Translations under genes and position numbers: made by a program
Notes under the pieces: generated by a model
Database searches by the model: none
What the model was told of the DNA's origin: nothing
What the model saw: only the letters and a program-made list of their open reading frames with translations
From: DATKRB01 sp963794215
GTDB taxonomy: Bacteria > Actinomycetota > Acidimicrobiia > Acidimicrobiales > RAAP-2
DNA: 64,000 nt
Direction: 5' to 3'
NCBI GenBank assembly: GCA_963794215.1
Contig: CAWCCQ010000008.1
Coordinates: forward strand, 558,001 to 622,000
Shown here: positions 17,681 through 26,238 of the stretch, in pieces
How the letters are laid out: the number at the start of each line of letters is the position of its first letter
How positions within the stretch are numbered: the stretch's first letter is position 1

Positions 17681-18677
17681 TGCCGAGCCTCGCGACCGAG
17701 ATCACAGAGATCACAGAGATCACCACTGGTCTGGGCGCCCTGGGCCACGACCTTCTTGCCGCCCTCACTGATCCACCTCCCCAGTTCGTCAACGTCGGGC
17801 CGGCCAACTGGGACAACCTTCGTCGTGCCTACGACTAGGGCGACCATCGCGACCTCTTTACGACTGCCTGGCTGAACGGACGAGCCTTCCTTCTGGCTGC
17901 CGACGGGCTCCGGGGCCGAATCCCGATTCGCGTCGAATGGAAGGGGCCACACAAGCAGGTCGAGCAGCATCCCATCCCCGCAGATCTTCGCATCGACAAC
18001 GTCTTCCTGGTCTCGATCAAGACTCGATCAGCAATCCTTTGGAATCGCTCACCCGCCCAAGTCTTTCTTCGGCAGAGCCGACCCGGTCACTGGTATGTCG
18101 AGACCGCCCCCGCCGAGTACCAAGCCCTCTACGAGGCAGTCCGAGCACTGGGGGATTTTGCCGAGCTCCCCGACAACGTCGCCCACCTGACTCGGCCACA
18201 GGGTGGTCGGTCGCAACCCACCTCACGAGTCGGCAATGGCCCGATCAGCTCACGACGCTTTACCGAGAGATGGCGCATACATGCGCCATCCGAAGCGCCC
18301 AGTTATGGAATGCCTCCGTGCCCGGCCGCTCCCAGCGCGAACGCGTGACCTGGTGGCTCCTCCGGCTTGCTCCCGCGCCGTACTACCTCCTTGGTGACAG
18401 CGTTGCAGCACCCCTCCGCATCCGAATCGATACGCCATGGGACTGGCGTCAGCGGTGGGAGTTCCTCGGGCTCGAAATCAGCCCGGCACTTGACGCTGGT
18501 CAACCGCAGGTTGACTGGACCATCCGAGCCCTCGACCGGACCAACGGGGAGGCCCGGGAGACGACCGGCTATGTGGAGGTCCGCTGGTCACACGGTCGGT
18601 TCAGCGGCCACCCTGAAGCGAAAGTCCAGCTTCGCACCCGCCACGAGGAGGTTTGCGGTTACACGCCGCTTACGTGA
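17681..18677 (+). pseudogene. Nuclease-like protein of the modification locus, disrupted
   Basis: A frame from ATG 17681 reads ANWDNLRRAYD, then an in-frame TAG at 17836, then continues (DHRDLFTTAWLNGRAFLLAA, VEWKGPH, ADLRIDNVFLVSIKTRS). The D-x-V-x-L-V-S-x-K arrangement resembles a PD-(D/E)XK core; this is inference. Near 18220 the frame changes and the family-like part continues (WPDQLTTLYREMAHTCAIRS, RERVTWWLLRLAPAPYYLLG) to a stop at 18677. A GAGATCACA triplet repeat lies at 17699-17721. It may once have been the restriction partner. Confidence 0.55.
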
Positions 18678-18791
18678 TTTCCGGTCTCGGTGCCGTCGGC
18701 CTATTCCGACGATTGGCAAAGCCGATCGGTTGACCGCACCGGAAGGACGTGCAAGGTTCAGTAACTCGCACGGGTTTCTCTTGACGGGCGG

Positions 18792-19007
18792 TTGACATTC
18801 CAGGCGATCTCGATGAACCGTGTCGATCAGGCTCGGCTGGTGCTTGAGACCAGCAGGCCAGGGATCTTCTGTGTGGGCGATGCGCGTAGTCGTTCGATTA
18901 AGCGCGTCGCTGCCGCCGCCGGCGAGGGATCAGTGGCCGTTCGGCTCGTCTTCGAGCGTCTGGAAGCTTCGGGACTGACGGCGAAAATCCCCGGTGAAGG
19001 TGATTGA
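18792..19007 (+). pseudogene. C-terminal fragment of a thioredoxin-reductase-like flavoprotein
   Basis: The last 50 codons read ETSRPGIFCVGDARSRSIKR followed by VAAAAGEGSVAVRLVFERL, the FAD-binding C-terminal motif of thioredoxin reductases and their response-regulator fusions (T-S-x-P-G-I-F-A-V-G-D). Everything N-terminal is missing, so it is a 3' relic. Confidence 0.65.
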
Positions 19008-19223
19008 GCGAATGGAAGACGAGCGGAAGCCAATCACCCGTCTTCGAGCTGTTCGGCCACAACTGGAAGGGTTTTGCTGAGGTCATTGATCATAACGCTG
19101 AGATTGTCGGCCTGCGAGAGCGATCCGAGGAGGTTCGATGCCACTACTGCCTTTGCGTGCTGAGAGGTTGCTCGTCAACACCATTATCTCTAGCGTTGTG
19201 GATGACGAAGCCGAGAGTTCCGC

Positions 19224-20183
19224 TTAGCGATCGGACTCCAATCGGTGAGGCTCAGAACGACGTGTGGTGATGAAGCGGTGGATGGCCTCGTTGGCGTGGT
19301 CCTGAAACGACGGGTTGGCCAGGTCGGGGAGGATGTCTGCTTGGTTGACCAAGGGACCTTTAAGCGAGTTGGCCGCGCTGGCGTAGAACACGCCGCTCGA
19401 CAGGGTCGGGTCGGTGACGCCGTCGACCAGTCGCTTCGCGCCCACGTCAAGTTTGTGGGCGAGACCCAGGGTGGGCATGACGTATTTGGCCGCTATACGC
19501 ATCGGCAATGGGAGGTCACTGGCTGCTTGGGTGCCGGTGGTGTTGCCGGGGCTCACGGTGATGAAGCGGCGGTCGGGGTGTTGGCGGGCCAGGTAGGCCA
19601 TCCATAGGGCGCCAATGTACTTGGCCTGCCCGAAAGCTAGGTTGAAGTCAGGTTTTCTGCTGGCGAAGTAGCTGCCGTCGATGACAGTCGCGAGCTCGTC
19701 GGCTGAGGTTGAGACGAACGATGGCCCCTTCATCCGCAACTTCGGGACCCCCCTGACTGCTTCACTTCCGGCCAAGACCGCAACCTCGCCAAGCCGATCC
19801 TCGGCCAGGAGCCCTTCGAGGAGGACGACGTGGCCAAGGACGTTCGTCGCGAACACGGTGGTGACCCCGTCAGCGGTCAAGTCCATCGACTGCGGGCCAA
19901 TGACACCAGCGTTCATGACCAGCGCGTCGACGGATCCGTTGATGGCCGCAAGGCCAGCGCGCACCGAACCCAGATCGGCGACGTCCATAAGAACGATGTC
20001 GAAGGTGCGCCGGCCGGTCTCCGCTTCGAGCTCGGCCTGTGCCGCTGTCGCCCGGTCTCGGTTCCGGCACGCCAGGTAGATCCGCGCCATCTCCGGACGT
20101 AAGGCCAGTTGCCGGGCCACATCCTTGCCGATCCCGGCGTTGGCGCCCGTGATGAGTACCGTCTTTCCTGGGAGTGTGCTCAT
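19224..20183 (-). CDS. Short-chain dehydrogenase with Phe in place of the catalytic Tyr
   Basis: 319 residues, a classical/extended-length SDR: TGANAGIG cofactor motif at the N-terminus, an acidic patch (LMDVADLGSV), VMNAGVIGP in the place of NNAG, and Ser in VLAGSEAV. The YxxxK site reads AFGQAKYIGAL: lysine is kept but tyrosine is phenylalanine (TTC instead of TAC), which should cripple ordinary dehydrogenase chemistry. It is nearest the protochlorophyllide reductase-like SDR group. It is the last gene of a minus-strand set with the DUF1330 protein and a second SDR, under the divergent TetR at 21542. Confidence 0.85.
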   Translation of the reverse strand: MSTLPGKTVLITGANAGIGKDVARQLALRPEMARIYLACRNRDRATAAQAELEAETGRRTFDIVLMDVADLGSVRAGLAAINGSVDALVMNAGVIGPQSMDLTADGVTTVFATNVLGHVVLLEGLLAEDRLGEVAVLAGSEAVRGVPKLRMKGPSFVSTSADELATVIDGSYFASRKPDFNLAFGQAKYIGALWMAYLARQHPDRRFITVSPGNTTGTQAASDLPLPMRIAAKYVMPTLGLAHKLDVGAKRLVDGVTDPTLSSGVFYASAANSLKGPLVNQADILPDLANPSFQDHANEAIHRFITTRRSEPHRLESDR

Positions 20184-20327
20184 TGGTATTTCCTCTCATT
20201 TTCTGTGGGCTTAGTCAGGCTGAACAGCCCTTGCTGGGTTGCGTCCGCCGGTGCTCCCGGGTTGCTATAGACCCGTAGCGGGTCGACGAGCACGTGGGCA
20301 CTGGGTGGGATTCTGGAGCCACCTCGA

Positions 20328-20621
20328 TCAGCTAGGCAGGCCGTCGAGCAAGCTGAAACGGGCATCCATCGCGACACTTCGGACATCGATCAGCTGCTGA
20401 TACTCAGGCGAGTTGTACCACTTGATAACGGTCTCAAGGTCGGGAAACCGCATGAGTGCCCCTGAAGTGAGCGAGGCATCGCCGTGCAGGATTTCCCAGT
20501 TACTGTTGGCGAGAACCTCGCCTCCGTACTCTTTGGCCGTCCGCCCAGCATTGGGGCCGTATTTCTCACGATAAACATCCGGGTCCTTGACGGTGAATTC
20601 GACAATTACGTATGCGCTCAT
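20328..20621 (-). CDS. DUF1330 family protein
   Basis: 97 residues from ATG 20621, with GAGGAG 8 bases upstream. It is a ferredoxin-like dimeric alpha-beta barrel protein: MSAYVIVEFTVKDPDVYREK opens the fold, GGEVLANS and ALMRFPDLETVIKWYNSPEY follow, all characteristic of DUF1330. These proteins are small cytoplasmic proteins of unknown function, often beside oxidoreductases, as here between two SDR genes. The size is standard. Confidence 0.85.
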   Translation of the reverse strand: MSAYVIVEFTVKDPDVYREKYGPNAGRTAKEYGGEVLANSNWEILHGDASLTSGALMRFPDLETVIKWYNSPEYQQLIDVRSVAMDARFSLLDGLPS

Positions 20622-20696
20622 GTGGATACTCCTCATTGGTGGGTTTGGATCAACGATCTGGGTCTTCACACCTAAAACTTCAGGGTACGACAGGCG

Positions 20697-21446
20697 TTAC
20701 GTCGCTACCCGGCCTCCATCGACCGCAAGAGTGACGCCGTGGACGAAGCTGGCATCATCACTGGCGAGGAAGACGATCGCCGCAGCCAGTTCCTCGGGCT
20801 GAGCTACGCGACCTGCTGGTGCTAGTGCTGCGAGATGATTCACCATCTCCTCGGGGACTGCTTCCATCATGCGGGTGCGCGTCGGGCCGGGGGCAACGGC
20901 GTTGACCCGAACACCACTCGGGCCGTATTCGGCGGCCCAGGCCTTCGTCAACAATTCGAGAGCCGCTCGGCTGGCGCCATAGAGAGCCATGCCCGCCTGC
21001 CCAAAGCTGGCGACCATCGTGGAGATGTTGACGATCGAACCCCATCCGCGTTCGGCCATAGCTGGCGCCAGCGACGCGACCAGGAAGAACGGAATCTTGA
21101 CGTTCAGTGCAAAGGTCTCGTCGAACTCTGCTTCAGAAGCTGCGTTGCTTGGTCCGAGCAAGGCGACGCCAGCGTTGTTGATGAGGATGTCGACGTGACC
21201 GTCGCCTGCCTCAGTGGCCCACTCGACTAGCTCCTGGGCTGATTCGAGGTCGCTCAACGTGGTCAGCTTGAACGATGCGCGACCGCCGCCGCCTTCGATC
21301 TCGGCGACCACGTCTTTGGCTCGTTGCTCGTTGCGTCCGACTACCAGTACGTGAGCGCCGCGAGCGGCCAAGGCGATGGCCGTAGCCTGGCCGATCCCGC
21401 TCGTGGAGCCCGTAACCAGAGCAGTCTTGCCTGTTAGATCAGTCAT
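20697..21446 (-). CDS. Classical SDR oxidoreductase (FabG-like)
   Basis: 249 residues with the complete classical SDR set: TGSTSGIG at the cofactor site, NNAGVAL, catalytic Ser in VNISTMVASFG, YGASRAA with Tyr and an Arg in place of the usual Lys (Y-G-A-S-R), then NAVAPGPTRT and a C-terminal VDGG. The Lys-to-Arg change is unusual and could reduce activity. It starts at ATG 21446 and is first in the minus-strand set, so it is the direct target of the TetR regulator encoded divergently 95 bases away. The substrate is unknown. Confidence 0.88.
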   Translation of the reverse strand: MTDLTGKTALVTGSTSGIGQATAIALAARGAHVLVVGRNEQRAKDVVAEIEGGGGRASFKLTTLSDLESAQELVEWATEAGDGHVDILINNAGVALLGPSNAASEAEFDETFALNVKIPFFLVASLAPAMAERGWGSIVNISTMVASFGQAGMALYGASRAALELLTKAWAAEYGPSGVRVNAVAPGPTRTRMMEAVPEEMVNHLAALAPAGRVAQPEELAAAIVFLASDDASFVHGVTLAVDGGRVAT

Positions 21447-21477
21447 GCGATGTGGGTCCTCTCCTCCAAAATGGGTT

Positions 21478-21490
21478 GTGTGACTCACAC
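21478..21490. promoter_or_regulatory. Palindromic operator between SDR and TetR genes
   Basis: GTGTGA-C-TCACAC, a perfect inverted repeat in the 95-base divergent region. Flanking GGGTTGT occurs twice (21473 and 21506), each followed by an ACTCA element, suggesting two related half-sites. Probable binding site of the adjacent TetR. Confidence 0.55.
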
Positions 21491-21541
21491 TGACAGTTCG
21501 GCACTGGGTTGTCAAACTCAAAATCCTGCTAGAATTGGTGC

Positions 21542-22147
21542 ATGGTCAACGAGACGAGTGACCGGCCGAGGCTCACCTCCAAGGGAGCACGCACCCGGGC
21601 ACGAATAGTGGAGGAGGCCGCCGCCCTGATCCATGAGCGCGGGGTGGCGGGCACCACCTTGGAAGACGTCAAGGTGGCGGCGGAAGTCAGCGGCTCTCAG
21701 ATGTACCACTACTTCCCCGACAAGAACGAACTCGTGCAGGCGGTCATCGACTACCAAGCCGAGAGCATCGTCAATCGGCAGCGGCACGCGCTCAGCAGCG
21801 CGAACGGAGTCGAAGCCTGGCGGAACATGGTGATCACCGCGGCGAAGCGCACCAAAGCAAAGGGGGGCTGCCAACTTGGCTCGCTCGTTGGTCAACTCGC
21901 CGAGACTGACCCCGAGGCCCGAGCGCTCATAGCGGCAGGGTTCGATCAGTGGGCCGCCGCAATCGGCGATGGACTCAGATCCCTTAATGCCGACGGGAAA
22001 CTCCCGTCGGACATCGACCCGGACGACCTCGCCACTACTCTGCTCGCCACGCTCCAAGGAGGACTGTTACTCTCCCAGGTGCAACGGAGTACCCGCCCGT
22101 TCGAGACTGCCGTTAATACCCTTCTCGCCCTTGCCATCGGCAGATGA
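21542..22147 (+). CDS. TetR family regulator
   Basis: 201 residues. The N-terminal domain has TRARIVEEAAALIHERGVAG and TLEDVKVAAEVSGSQMYHYF, a TetR helix-turn-helix. The C-terminal region with GGCQLGSLVGQLAE resembles the TetR_C group that often controls short-chain dehydrogenase or nitroreductase genes and may sense a small electrophile; sensing is inference. It is divergent from the SDR/DUF1330/SDR genes and probably represses them and itself through the 21478 palindrome. It starts at ATG 21542; no strong ribosome binding site, possibly near-leaderless. Confidence 0.88.
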   Translation: MVNETSDRPRLTSKGARTRARIVEEAAALIHERGVAGTTLEDVKVAAEVSGSQMYHYFPDKNELVQAVIDYQAESIVNRQRHALSSANGVEAWRNMVITAAKRTKAKGGCQLGSLVGQLAETDPEARALIAAGFDQWAAAIGDGLRSLNADGKLPSDIDPDDLATTLLATLQGGLLLSQVQRSTRPFETAVNTLLALAIGR

Positions 22148-22239
22148 GCCCAAGCCGGGTTCGTTCACACCCATCGCCCAGGTCGGCTCACTGGTCTTGA
22201 TTGATTAACGTGCATCCACAGGACGCGCTTGCGGACCTG

Positions 22240-22793
22240 TTGTCTCCCGACACAGCGCACACCCGTCCAAGATTCGACGTGCCCGGGAGGATCGTGCTTG
22301 TCTCAGCGGCATTGTTCGGGGCTCGTGTTCGGGTTCTCGCACGCTTCGACCGCCGGTTGGTCGAACACCGTCACGCTAAGCTTTGTCGCCGTCGGTGCTC
22401 TGCTGCTTGGGTGTTTCGTCTATCTTCAGGCGCGGGTGTCGAACCCCGCCCTCCCGCTTCGCGTGGTGTTCGAACGCAACCGCGGTGCTGCCTATCTTGG
22501 GATTTTCATGATCGCCCTCGGCTAGTTCGCGACGCTGATGTTTGTCACCTACTACTTGCAGCAGAGCCTCGGCTTTAGCGCCGTTCAGACGGGACTCGCC
22601 TTCTTGCCCTGGCTCGCAGCGTTCACGACCATGTCCCAAGTCGGAAGCAGGGTGATCGCCAAGCGGGTTGTACCACGCTGGACTATCGCTCCTGGCGTGG
22701 CTGCTGCAGGCCTCGCGTCTATCTTGTTCAGCCACCTCGGGGTGTCGAGCACCTATGCGGTCGACATCCTGCCCGCGCTCGTCCTATTCGGTG
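22240..22793 (+). pseudogene. DHA2 MFS exporter, 5' part, split by insertion
   Basis: The frame carries helices 7-12 of a 14-helix MFS exporter: FDVPGRIVLVSAALFG, then after a +1 shift near 22320 LVFGFSHASTAGWSN, VFERNRGAAYLGIFMIALG, an in-frame TAG at 22523, and FATLMFVTYYLQQSLGFSAV up to ILPALVLFG. At 22793 the gene is cut by an insertion, and its continuation GAGVTISTAVNAAAS resumes near 25741. The N-terminal half is missing, so the gene was already dead or further deleted. Confidence 0.75.
22783..22793 (+). repeat. Left copy of 11-bp direct repeat flanking insertion
   Basis: CCTATTCGGTG occurs here and at 25733-25743. In the reconstructed exporter gene the motif occurs only once, so it is a target duplication or the shared core at which the insertion recombined. 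Confidence 0.75.
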
Positions 22794-22912
22794 AGTTGGG
22801 ATGGAATGCCTCCCAGAGGCCGCGGGATCTTGGCGTGCGAAGCGGGCGGGGCGAAGCCCCGCCAGTGTTGTCCGAGCGGCGGGGCGTGAGTGCGATACGG
22901 CAGGGGCGAGCG

Positions 22913-23569
22913 CTATGCGGCGGGGCTGAGCGCGACGGAGTGTCCGAGGGCCTCAAGTCGCTTCACGAGGCGTCGGATCTCGACCTGGGTGTTGCGATGT
23001 GAGAGGTAGTCCGCTCCAAGCTCTTGGTAGGTCTGGCCGGTGCTGAGCATGTGCCACGCCGCGAACAAGATCGAGTGGGCCACAGCGACGGTGGCCTTGT
23101 TTGGCCCGCGGCGAGTGGCGATCTGGCGGTATTGAGCAGCCAGGTAGGTGCCCTTGGTGCGGCTGGCCGCCTTGGCCGACTCAATGAGGGCTCGCCTGAG
23201 CCAGCTGGCGCCTTGGCGGGTGCCGGCGGGCCGGTGTTTGCCGGCCGATTCATGGTTGGCTGGTGCCACTCCCGCCCAGGCGCACAGCTGGGTGGCGGTC
23301 GGGAACTTGGTCATGTCGGCGCCGGTCTCGGCCACGATCGTCTCGGCCACCTTGCGGCCGACGCCAGGGATGGTCTCAAGCAGCGCCACCGCGCTTTGAA
23401 ACAGGCCGAGCCGGCCGGCCACCTCTTGGTCGAGACGGGCGATGGTGACGTCGAGGAAGTCGATGTGGTCGAGGATGACCCGGGCTACCGCGCCGTGGTG
23501 GGCAGCAAAGCGTCCGACGAGGGCCTCCTCGAGCGCGGGGATCTTCGAGCGCATGCGGGCTATGGCCAT
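22913..23569 (-). pseudogene. IS110-family transposase, N-terminus missing
   Basis: 218 codons encode the C-terminal Transposase_20 part of an IS110-family recombinase: LLETIPGVGRKVAETIVAE, then FPTATQLCAWAGVAPANHES and RQGASWLRRALIESAKAA. The N-terminal RuvC-like DEDD domain, about 180 residues in full-length members, is absent. At the 5' side the sequence changes to unrelated DNA and an IS256 fragment. It cannot catalyse recombination alone. Confidence 0.8.
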
Positions 23570-23741
23570 ATCGGCTAAACGCGGGCTCTCAGCCCATCGT
23601 ATTTACCGGCCTGCCCGATCTGCGTTTCCCCACAGCGCCCCCTGTCCCGGATGGTCGCACCATACTTCGCGACCCGCTCACCCCAGCGGGGTGCCGGCCC
23701 GCTGCTGGGAACCAACGGGAGTGCCTACCTCTTTCATACCG

Positions 23742-23981
23742 CGTACCAACCCCATCGAGTCCACCTTCGCCACCGTGCGCCTGCGCACCAAGGTGACCAA
23801 GGGACCGGGCTCACGGGCCGCGGGACTCGCCATGGCCTACAAGCTGATCGAGTCGGCCCAGGCCCGGTGGCGAGCGGTCAATGCACCAGAGCTCGTCGCG
23901 CTGGTGCGCGCCGGTGTGAAGTTCGAGAAGGGGGTGATGGTCGAGCGATCAGACGAGCTGAACGAGGAGGTCGCCGCGTAG
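23742..23981 (+). pseudogene. 3' fragment of an IS256/Mutator-type transposase
   Basis: The frame reads TNPIESTFATVRLRTKVTKG, then AYKLIESAQARWRAVNAPEL and ends EEVAA. TNPIESTF with a following basic stretch is the hallmark C-terminus of IS256-family transposases. Only the last 80 residues remain. Confidence 0.75.
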
Positions 23982-24235
23982 TCGGTCAGATTCTCATCCA
24001 CAGGTATTGATGTCATGAAGGAGCGCAGCGCAGCTCCCGTGTGACGGGCGCCGGCTTAGCGGCAGGGGCCCGCACGCCGAGCACGAGGAGCGATCCCGTG
24101 ACCGCGAGGAAAGTCGCCACTCCGGCCCAAGCCAAGTCGAAGAGCCCGCGGGAGTCCTCCCGTCGCCCGGGACCAGGTGTGCGGAGCACACTTGGGGTTC
24201 CCAAACCAACCCGGAGACGACAGAAGGAGACTCCC

Positions 24236-25249
24236 GTGGAACAGCAACAACAGTATGTCGGCGTCGACCTGCACCGGCGGCGCAGCGTGATCGTGCGCCG
24301 CAACGAGGCAGGCCAGACGCTGGACACGGTCCGCATCGACAACCACCCCGTCGCCCTGGCGGCCGAGCTGGCCAAGGCCGGCGAGCACCCCGAAGTGATA
24401 TTGGAAGCGACCTATGGGTGGTACTGGGCGGCCGACGTGCTCGAAGAGTGCGGGGCCACGGTCCATCTCGCCCATCCGCTCGGCAACAACTGGGGGCATC
24501 GCCGGGTGAAAAACGACGAGCGCGATGCCACGGACCTGGTCGACCTGCTCCGCATGGGACGTCTGGCCGAGGCCTGGATCGCCCCACCCCCGCTGCGCGA
24601 ACTGCGCGAACTCATCCGCTATCGGGGCAAGCTCGTCCACTTGCGCACCAGCCTCAAGTCCCAGGTCCACGCCGTCTTGGCGAAGGAGGGTGTGACGGTG
24701 CCTATGAGCGACCTGTTCGGAGTGGGCGGCCAGGCCCTCCTCGACAAGGTCCATCTAGCCGACGCCTACCGGGTGCGCGTCGAATCGTTGCGCGAACTGA
24801 TCGACTCCGTCAACCGTGAGATCGCCATGCTCGAAGAACACAGCGCCCCGTACTTTGCCGGCGACCTCGGCTACCACGCCGTGCAGGTCATTCCCGGCGT
24901 CGGCCCGGTGCTGGCCGCGATATTCGTGGCCGAGATCGGCGACATCTCGAGATTCACCTCGGCCCGCCATCTGTGCAGCTGGGCTGGGCTGACCCCGACG
25001 CACAAAGAATCCGACGTCACGGTCCACCGAGGCCACATCACCAAGCAAGGCTCTCGCCTCGTGCGCTGGGCCGCCGTCGAGGCTGTGGCCCGTCAGCGCA
25101 CCGACACGCCCATCCGACGCCACCACCGCAACGTGGGCGAACGCCGAGGCACTCAGATCGGCCGCGTGGCCGCGGCCCGCAAACTTCTTATCCTCGTCTA
25201 CTACGGTCTGCGCGACAGCGAGATCCGTTGCCTGGCGGAGACGGGGTGA
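24236..25249 (+). CDS. IS110-family transposase (DEDD recombinase), complete
   Basis: 337 residues from GTG 24236 with AAGGAG 6 bases upstream. The N-terminal RuvC-like domain shows YVGVDLHRR (first Asp), ILEATYG (Glu) and KNDERDATDLVDLL (Asp pair). The C-terminal Transposase_20 domain has VIPGVGPVLAAIFVAEIGD, LCSWAGLTPTHKES and ITKQGSRLVRWAAVEA with the conserved Ser. IS110 recombinases work with an element-encoded bridge RNA that specifies donor and target; none is annotated here but the long non-coding 5' flank is where it would lie. The frame is intact, so this copy may be active. Confidence 0.9.
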   Translation: MEQQQQYVGVDLHRRRSVIVRRNEAGQTLDTVRIDNHPVALAAELAKAGEHPEVILEATYGWYWAADVLEECGATVHLAHPLGNNWGHRRVKNDERDATDLVDLLRMGRLAEAWIAPPPLRELRELIRYRGKLVHLRTSLKSQVHAVLAKEGVTVPMSDLFGVGGQALLDKVHLADAYRVRVESLRELIDSVNREIAMLEEHSAPYFAGDLGYHAVQVIPGVGPVLAAIFVAEIGDISRFTSARHLCSWAGLTPTHKESDVTVHRGHITKQGSRLVRWAAVEAVARQRTDTPIRRHHRNVGERRGTQIGRVAAARKLLILVYYGLRDSEIRCLAETG

Positions 25250-25732
25250 GAACCGGGACGGACGCAACCCGGTGCGAGCTCGCCAATAGTCATGGTTCCC
25301 GCACAGCGGCGAAACCGCGGTTTTGATTGAGCCCACCGGGTTGCGGCCGAACCACTCCATGTCGCTTCTCGCGACGAACAGATGACCGGCACCCGGTTTT
25401 TCGGGTTGCCCTGCCAGCATCGCCTGGCTCTGGAGAGAGGTCGCAACATGTCCCCCCCACCTCCGGCACACAAGGGGGACGGCCACGAAGCCCTCACGGG
25501 CTTCGCATCACAGTATGTGAACGATAACTGACCGAGCCGTCAAGGCTTCCCCTCGGGCGGCCTCCGGCCGGCCTTGACCGCCCTGTTCGGTTCTCGGTGT
25601 TCCCAGGGGCCCTCATTGGCGCGCCCATCGGTCGAAGAGCTCACCCACACCGTTTATCTGGGCAGAACAAAATGCCAAAGGAGCCTTCGGCACCCCTTGA
25701 CCAACTGCGTTCCTTCATAGATGACTGTTTCT
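25250..25732. other. Right non-coding part of the insertion
   Basis: About 480 bases after the IS110 transposase with no supported gene. It contains an 11-base inverted repeat, GCAACCCGGTG at 25264-25274 and CACCGGGTTGC at 25334-25344, enclosing about 60 bases that also hold a GCGGCGAAACCGC hairpin. It could be the structured right end of the element. Confidence 0.4.
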
Positions 25733-25743
25733 CCTATTCGGTG
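25733..25743 (+). repeat. Right copy of 11-bp direct repeat flanking insertion
   Basis: CCTATTCGGTG, identical to 22783-22793. From here on the exporter reading resumes (LFGAGAGVTIS). Confidence 0.75.
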
Positions 25744-25922
25744 CCGGTGCCGGTGTGACAATCTCAACAGCCGTGAACGCCGCCGCCTCGGCTGTACAGC
25801 CTGCGGACGCAGGGGTGGCCTCGGCCATCGTCAACACGAGTCAGATGATCGGTGCTTCCGTTGGCACAGCTGTGCTCAACAGCTTGGCTGCGGCGATCCT
25901 TCTGACTTCCTTGGCAAGATGA
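25735..25922 (+). pseudogene. DHA2 MFS exporter, 3' part after insertion
   Basis: The frame reads VTISTAVNAAASAVQPADAG, then VASAIVNTSQMIGASVGTA and ends LLTSLAR at 25922. PADAGVASAIVNTSQMIG is a standard loop/helix of DHA2 exporters. Joined to the part ending at 22793 it restores a continuous protein. The last helix and tail of the family are missing. Confidence 0.75.
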
Positions 25923-26238
25923 TCCACGCCGTCCTCACCGCCTGTTCAAACTCCCGCCCTTCCGGACGTGTCCCCGCCGTAGTCCCTACTAGGGCCGGAC
26001 CTCCGGAGTAAGTGGAGATGACATCGCCAATTTCTTGAAAGGTCCACCGCTCGCTCATGTTGACAGTATCCATCGCTTTTGGAGGCACGGGACGGATTCC
26101 AAGCTGGCTGCTCGGTAGTGTTTCCTGACTCCGTTCGGAAGAGATCCACTGCCCCATATCGTCCGGAAACCTCCTGCGTTAGGCGTCCGCTCTCATCCTT
26201 TCAAGTTTGGTATGACACGCTCCGCATAAGGTGGCGGT
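25923..26238. other. Intergenic, no gene supported
   Basis: About 315 bases between the exporter remnant and the TIR-like gene. A minus-strand frame here has no family resemblance. The promoter of the TIR-like gene probably lies in the AT-richer last 100 bases. Confidence 0.4.

Larger units (their letters stand above)
22794..25732. mobile_element. Nested insertion with IS110 and IS256-type transposases
   Basis: 2.9 kb between the two CCTATTCGGTG copies. It holds a truncated IS110-family transposase on minus, a 3' fragment of an IS256/Mutator-type transposase on plus, and a complete IS110-family transposase on plus. A strong hairpin GGCGGGGC-GAA-GCCCCGCC lies near 22846-22864, close to the left end. 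The arrangement suggests successive insertions into an earlier element that itself landed in the exporter gene. Inner element ends are not resolved, except that the exporter sequence resumes exactly at 25733. Confidence 0.75.

Noticed and set aside
17699..17721. GAGATCACA repeats as the start of a CRISPR array
   Set aside because: Three short tandem units inside a coding frame, with no spacers and no repeat length near 28-37 bases.
25876..26157. 93-codon minus-strand frame before the TIR-like gene
   Set aside because: Antisense to the exporter remnant, no motif or ribosome binding site.
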